NCBI RefSeq assembly: GCF_004514475.2
Contig: NZ_MYFO02000005.1
Location: 62,001 to 126,000 of the forward strand
Length of the DNA stretch: 64,000 nucleotides
Direction of reading: 5' to 3'
Origin: Paenibacillus athensensis
Lineage (GTDB): Bacteria; Bacillota; Bacilli; Paenibacillales; NBRC-103111
In this document: positions 63,131-64,000 of the stretch, piece by piece
Layout: each line of letters begins with the position of its first letter
Position numbering within the stretch: position 1 is the first letter of the stretch
Made by a program: the position numbers and the translations under genes
The notes under the pieces: generated by a model
Database searches by the model: none
Told to the model about the DNA's origin: nothing
The model's input: the letters and a program-made list of their open reading frames with translations, nothing else

Positions 63131-63168
63131 AAAAGAGCTAAGCCCACAGGGAGCTTAACTCTTTTTTT
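63131..63168. terminator. Terminator after the WGxxGxxG protein gene
   Basis: GAGTTAAGC pairs with GCTTAGCTC (one G-U), with a TTTTC tail on the minus strand and a TTTTTTT tail on the plus strand. It lies 12 bases after the stop. Confidence 0.85.
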
Positions 63169-63178
63169 CAACTCAAGC

Positions 63179-63790
63179 TTATTTGTGCATTTCCCGTTCC
63201 CGGCCATTGTTGCTGCTGCGCAGTCCGATCAGACCGAGCAAGCCGAGCAGGCCCAGCCAGCCCCAGTTCATTCTGGTCGAGTCTGTTGTGGTTGTGCCAT
63301 AGGTCCGGTAAGAATTAGTACTATAATTGCCGGTTCCTGTCGATTTGATTTTTTCGCCAGTTGTGCTCATCCGGTCCAGCATGTTGTTGCTGTACCCTTT
63401 GATGTTGTTCATCATAGCGCTTGGCGTAGCTGTCGGCGTGGTTGCGCCGGTATTCGGGTATACGCGCCCTGCGCTTGTTCCCGTCGTTGCGTCATAATTG
63501 CTGCCGGTATACGTGGTAGGTGTTGTTGTCCCTGTCCCAGAGGCGCCTGTCGGATACATGCCTGTGCTGCTTCCGTTATAGGTGTTCGTTGTTCCGTACG
63601 TGCCGGTGGTGTTGGTCGTGTAGCCTCCAGCCGTTCCCGGCGTTCCGACCATGCTGGAGCTGCCATTGGAATAACCGCTCGTCGTGCTGCCCATCATGTT
63701 CGTCGTGTTGGCGGATGCGGCGCCGGCGGCCCCAACCGTCAATGCTGTCGTCAAAGCAGCGGCCATCGTAAACATACGAAGCTTTTTCAT
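63179..63790 (-). CDS. Secreted WGxxGxxG-type small protein
   Basis: A 203-residue protein from ATG 63790 (GAGAGGGG upstream). A Sec signal peptide (MKKLRMFTMAAALTTALTV, cut after ASA) is followed by a Thr/Ser/Gly/Tyr-rich, low-complexity region. Near the C-terminus MNWGWLGLLGLLGLIGLRSS forms a glycine-patterned membrane anchor with WGWxGLxGLxGL spacing, ahead of a charged tail. This is the plan of the WGxxGxxG-type surface proteins of Paenibacillus and Bacillus. Exported and membrane-anchored; function unknown. Confidence 0.8.
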   Translation of the reverse strand: MKKLRMFTMAAALTTALTVGAAGAASANTTNMMGSTTSGYSNGSSSMVGTPGTAGGYTTNTTGTYGTTNTYNGSSTGMYPTGASGTGTTTPTTYTGSNYDATTGTSAGRVYPNTGATTPTATPSAMMNNIKGYSNNMLDRMSTTGEKIKSTGTGNYSTNSYRTYGTTTTDSTRMNWGWLGLLGLLGLIGLRSSNNGREREMHK

Positions 63791-63930
63791 GATCAAACCC
63801 CTCTCGGTGTAATGTGGTGCACCGTTATATTGCTCCGGGGTCCGCTCTTTTATCGGGGAACTTGCTGGAAAGGCAGGGGTCGCTTTCAGCCGGTATTTTC
63901 GCTACAATAAAGAGGGAAAGGAGCTGCTTC

Positions 63931-64000
63931 ATGACGGCGACAACATCAAGCGCCCCGCTGCTTTGGGGGGACAAGCGTTTTCATACATGGAATTACGAGA
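63931..64000 (+). CDS. Radical SAM protein, YtqA/TIGR01212-like (5' end only)
   Basis: ATG 63931 with AAAGGAG eight bases upstream; the frame runs to the right edge (23 codons). The start LLWGDKRFHTWNYE matches the N-terminus of the TIGR01212 radical SAM family (YtqA-like), just before its first cysteine motif. The Fe-S motif itself lies outside the window. Confidence 0.7.
   Translation, partial: MTATTSSAPLLWGDKRFHTWNYE

Overview
The window is a low-GC-phylum, moderately GC-rich chromosomal segment, most likely from Paenibacillus or a close relative in the Paenibacillaceae. Support comes from a guanidine-I riboswitch, a T-box leader, an AUU-started infC with an L20-type leader, a SigI/RsgI pair, YhaM, strong Shine-Dalgarno sites and frequent GTG/TTG starts. 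No genome-level comparison was possible, so the genus is an inference.

Layout. (1) 1-4.5 kb, minus strand: a guanidine-utilisation operon (carboxylase running off the left edge, plus two small DUF1989-type partner proteins) behind a guanidine-I riboswitch with its own terminator. (2) 4.6-7.1 kb: an azoreductase and a 14-TM drug exporter. (3) 7.3-22.4 kb: a 15-gene, minus-strand, tightly packed operon that looks like an undescribed small-molecule biosynthetic cluster. It has an ANL ligase, a free-standing acyl carrier protein, a BtrH-like transferase, two PLP aminotransferases, two dehydrogenases, a DapA-type aldolase, a HAD phosphatase, a NodB-like/DUF4082 protein, GNAT, a three-part ABC exporter and an EamA exporter, with no NRPS or PKS module. 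It reads as AT-richer than its flanks. (4) 22.6-23.6 kb: the YhaM exoribonuclease. (5) 23.9-27.3 kb: a two-gene AAA+ ATPase / subtilisin-like protease module resembling the IetAS anti-phage system. The protease has an in-frame stop before its last 72 codons. (6) 27.8-37.1 kb: housekeeping and stress genes (sulfite-oxidase-fold protein, GcvH, Gfo/Idh/MocA oxidoreductase, leucyl aminopeptidase, Fe-S aldo/keto reductase, RsgI-SigI). (7) 37.2-50.1 kb, plus strand: an alpha-glucan locus. Two copies of a DUF4912 gene followed by a GH57-GT4 fusion flank a nucleotidyltransferase/phosphohexomutase-like fusion, and a GH15 enzyme ends the set. (8) 50.2-57.9 kb, minus: a GcvH paralogue lacking the lipoyl lysine, a peroxiredoxin, and the ilvBNC-aminotransferase-leuB branched-chain amino acid block under a T-box. 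(9) 58-64 kb: infC-rpmI-rplT, a GT2 glycosyltransferase, a PAP2 phosphatase, trmB, small conserved proteins, and the start of a YtqA-like radical SAM gene.

The parts most worth a second look are the ACP-dependent cluster without assembly-line modules, the interrupted ATPase/protease defence-like pair with a palindrome over its promoter, the duplicated DUF4912/GH57-GT4 glucan modules with expanding repeats, the 12-bp repeat expansion inside the guanidine carboxylase homologue, and the Lys-to-Glu GcvH paralogue. No tRNA, rRNA, CRISPR array or complete insertion sequence was recognised.
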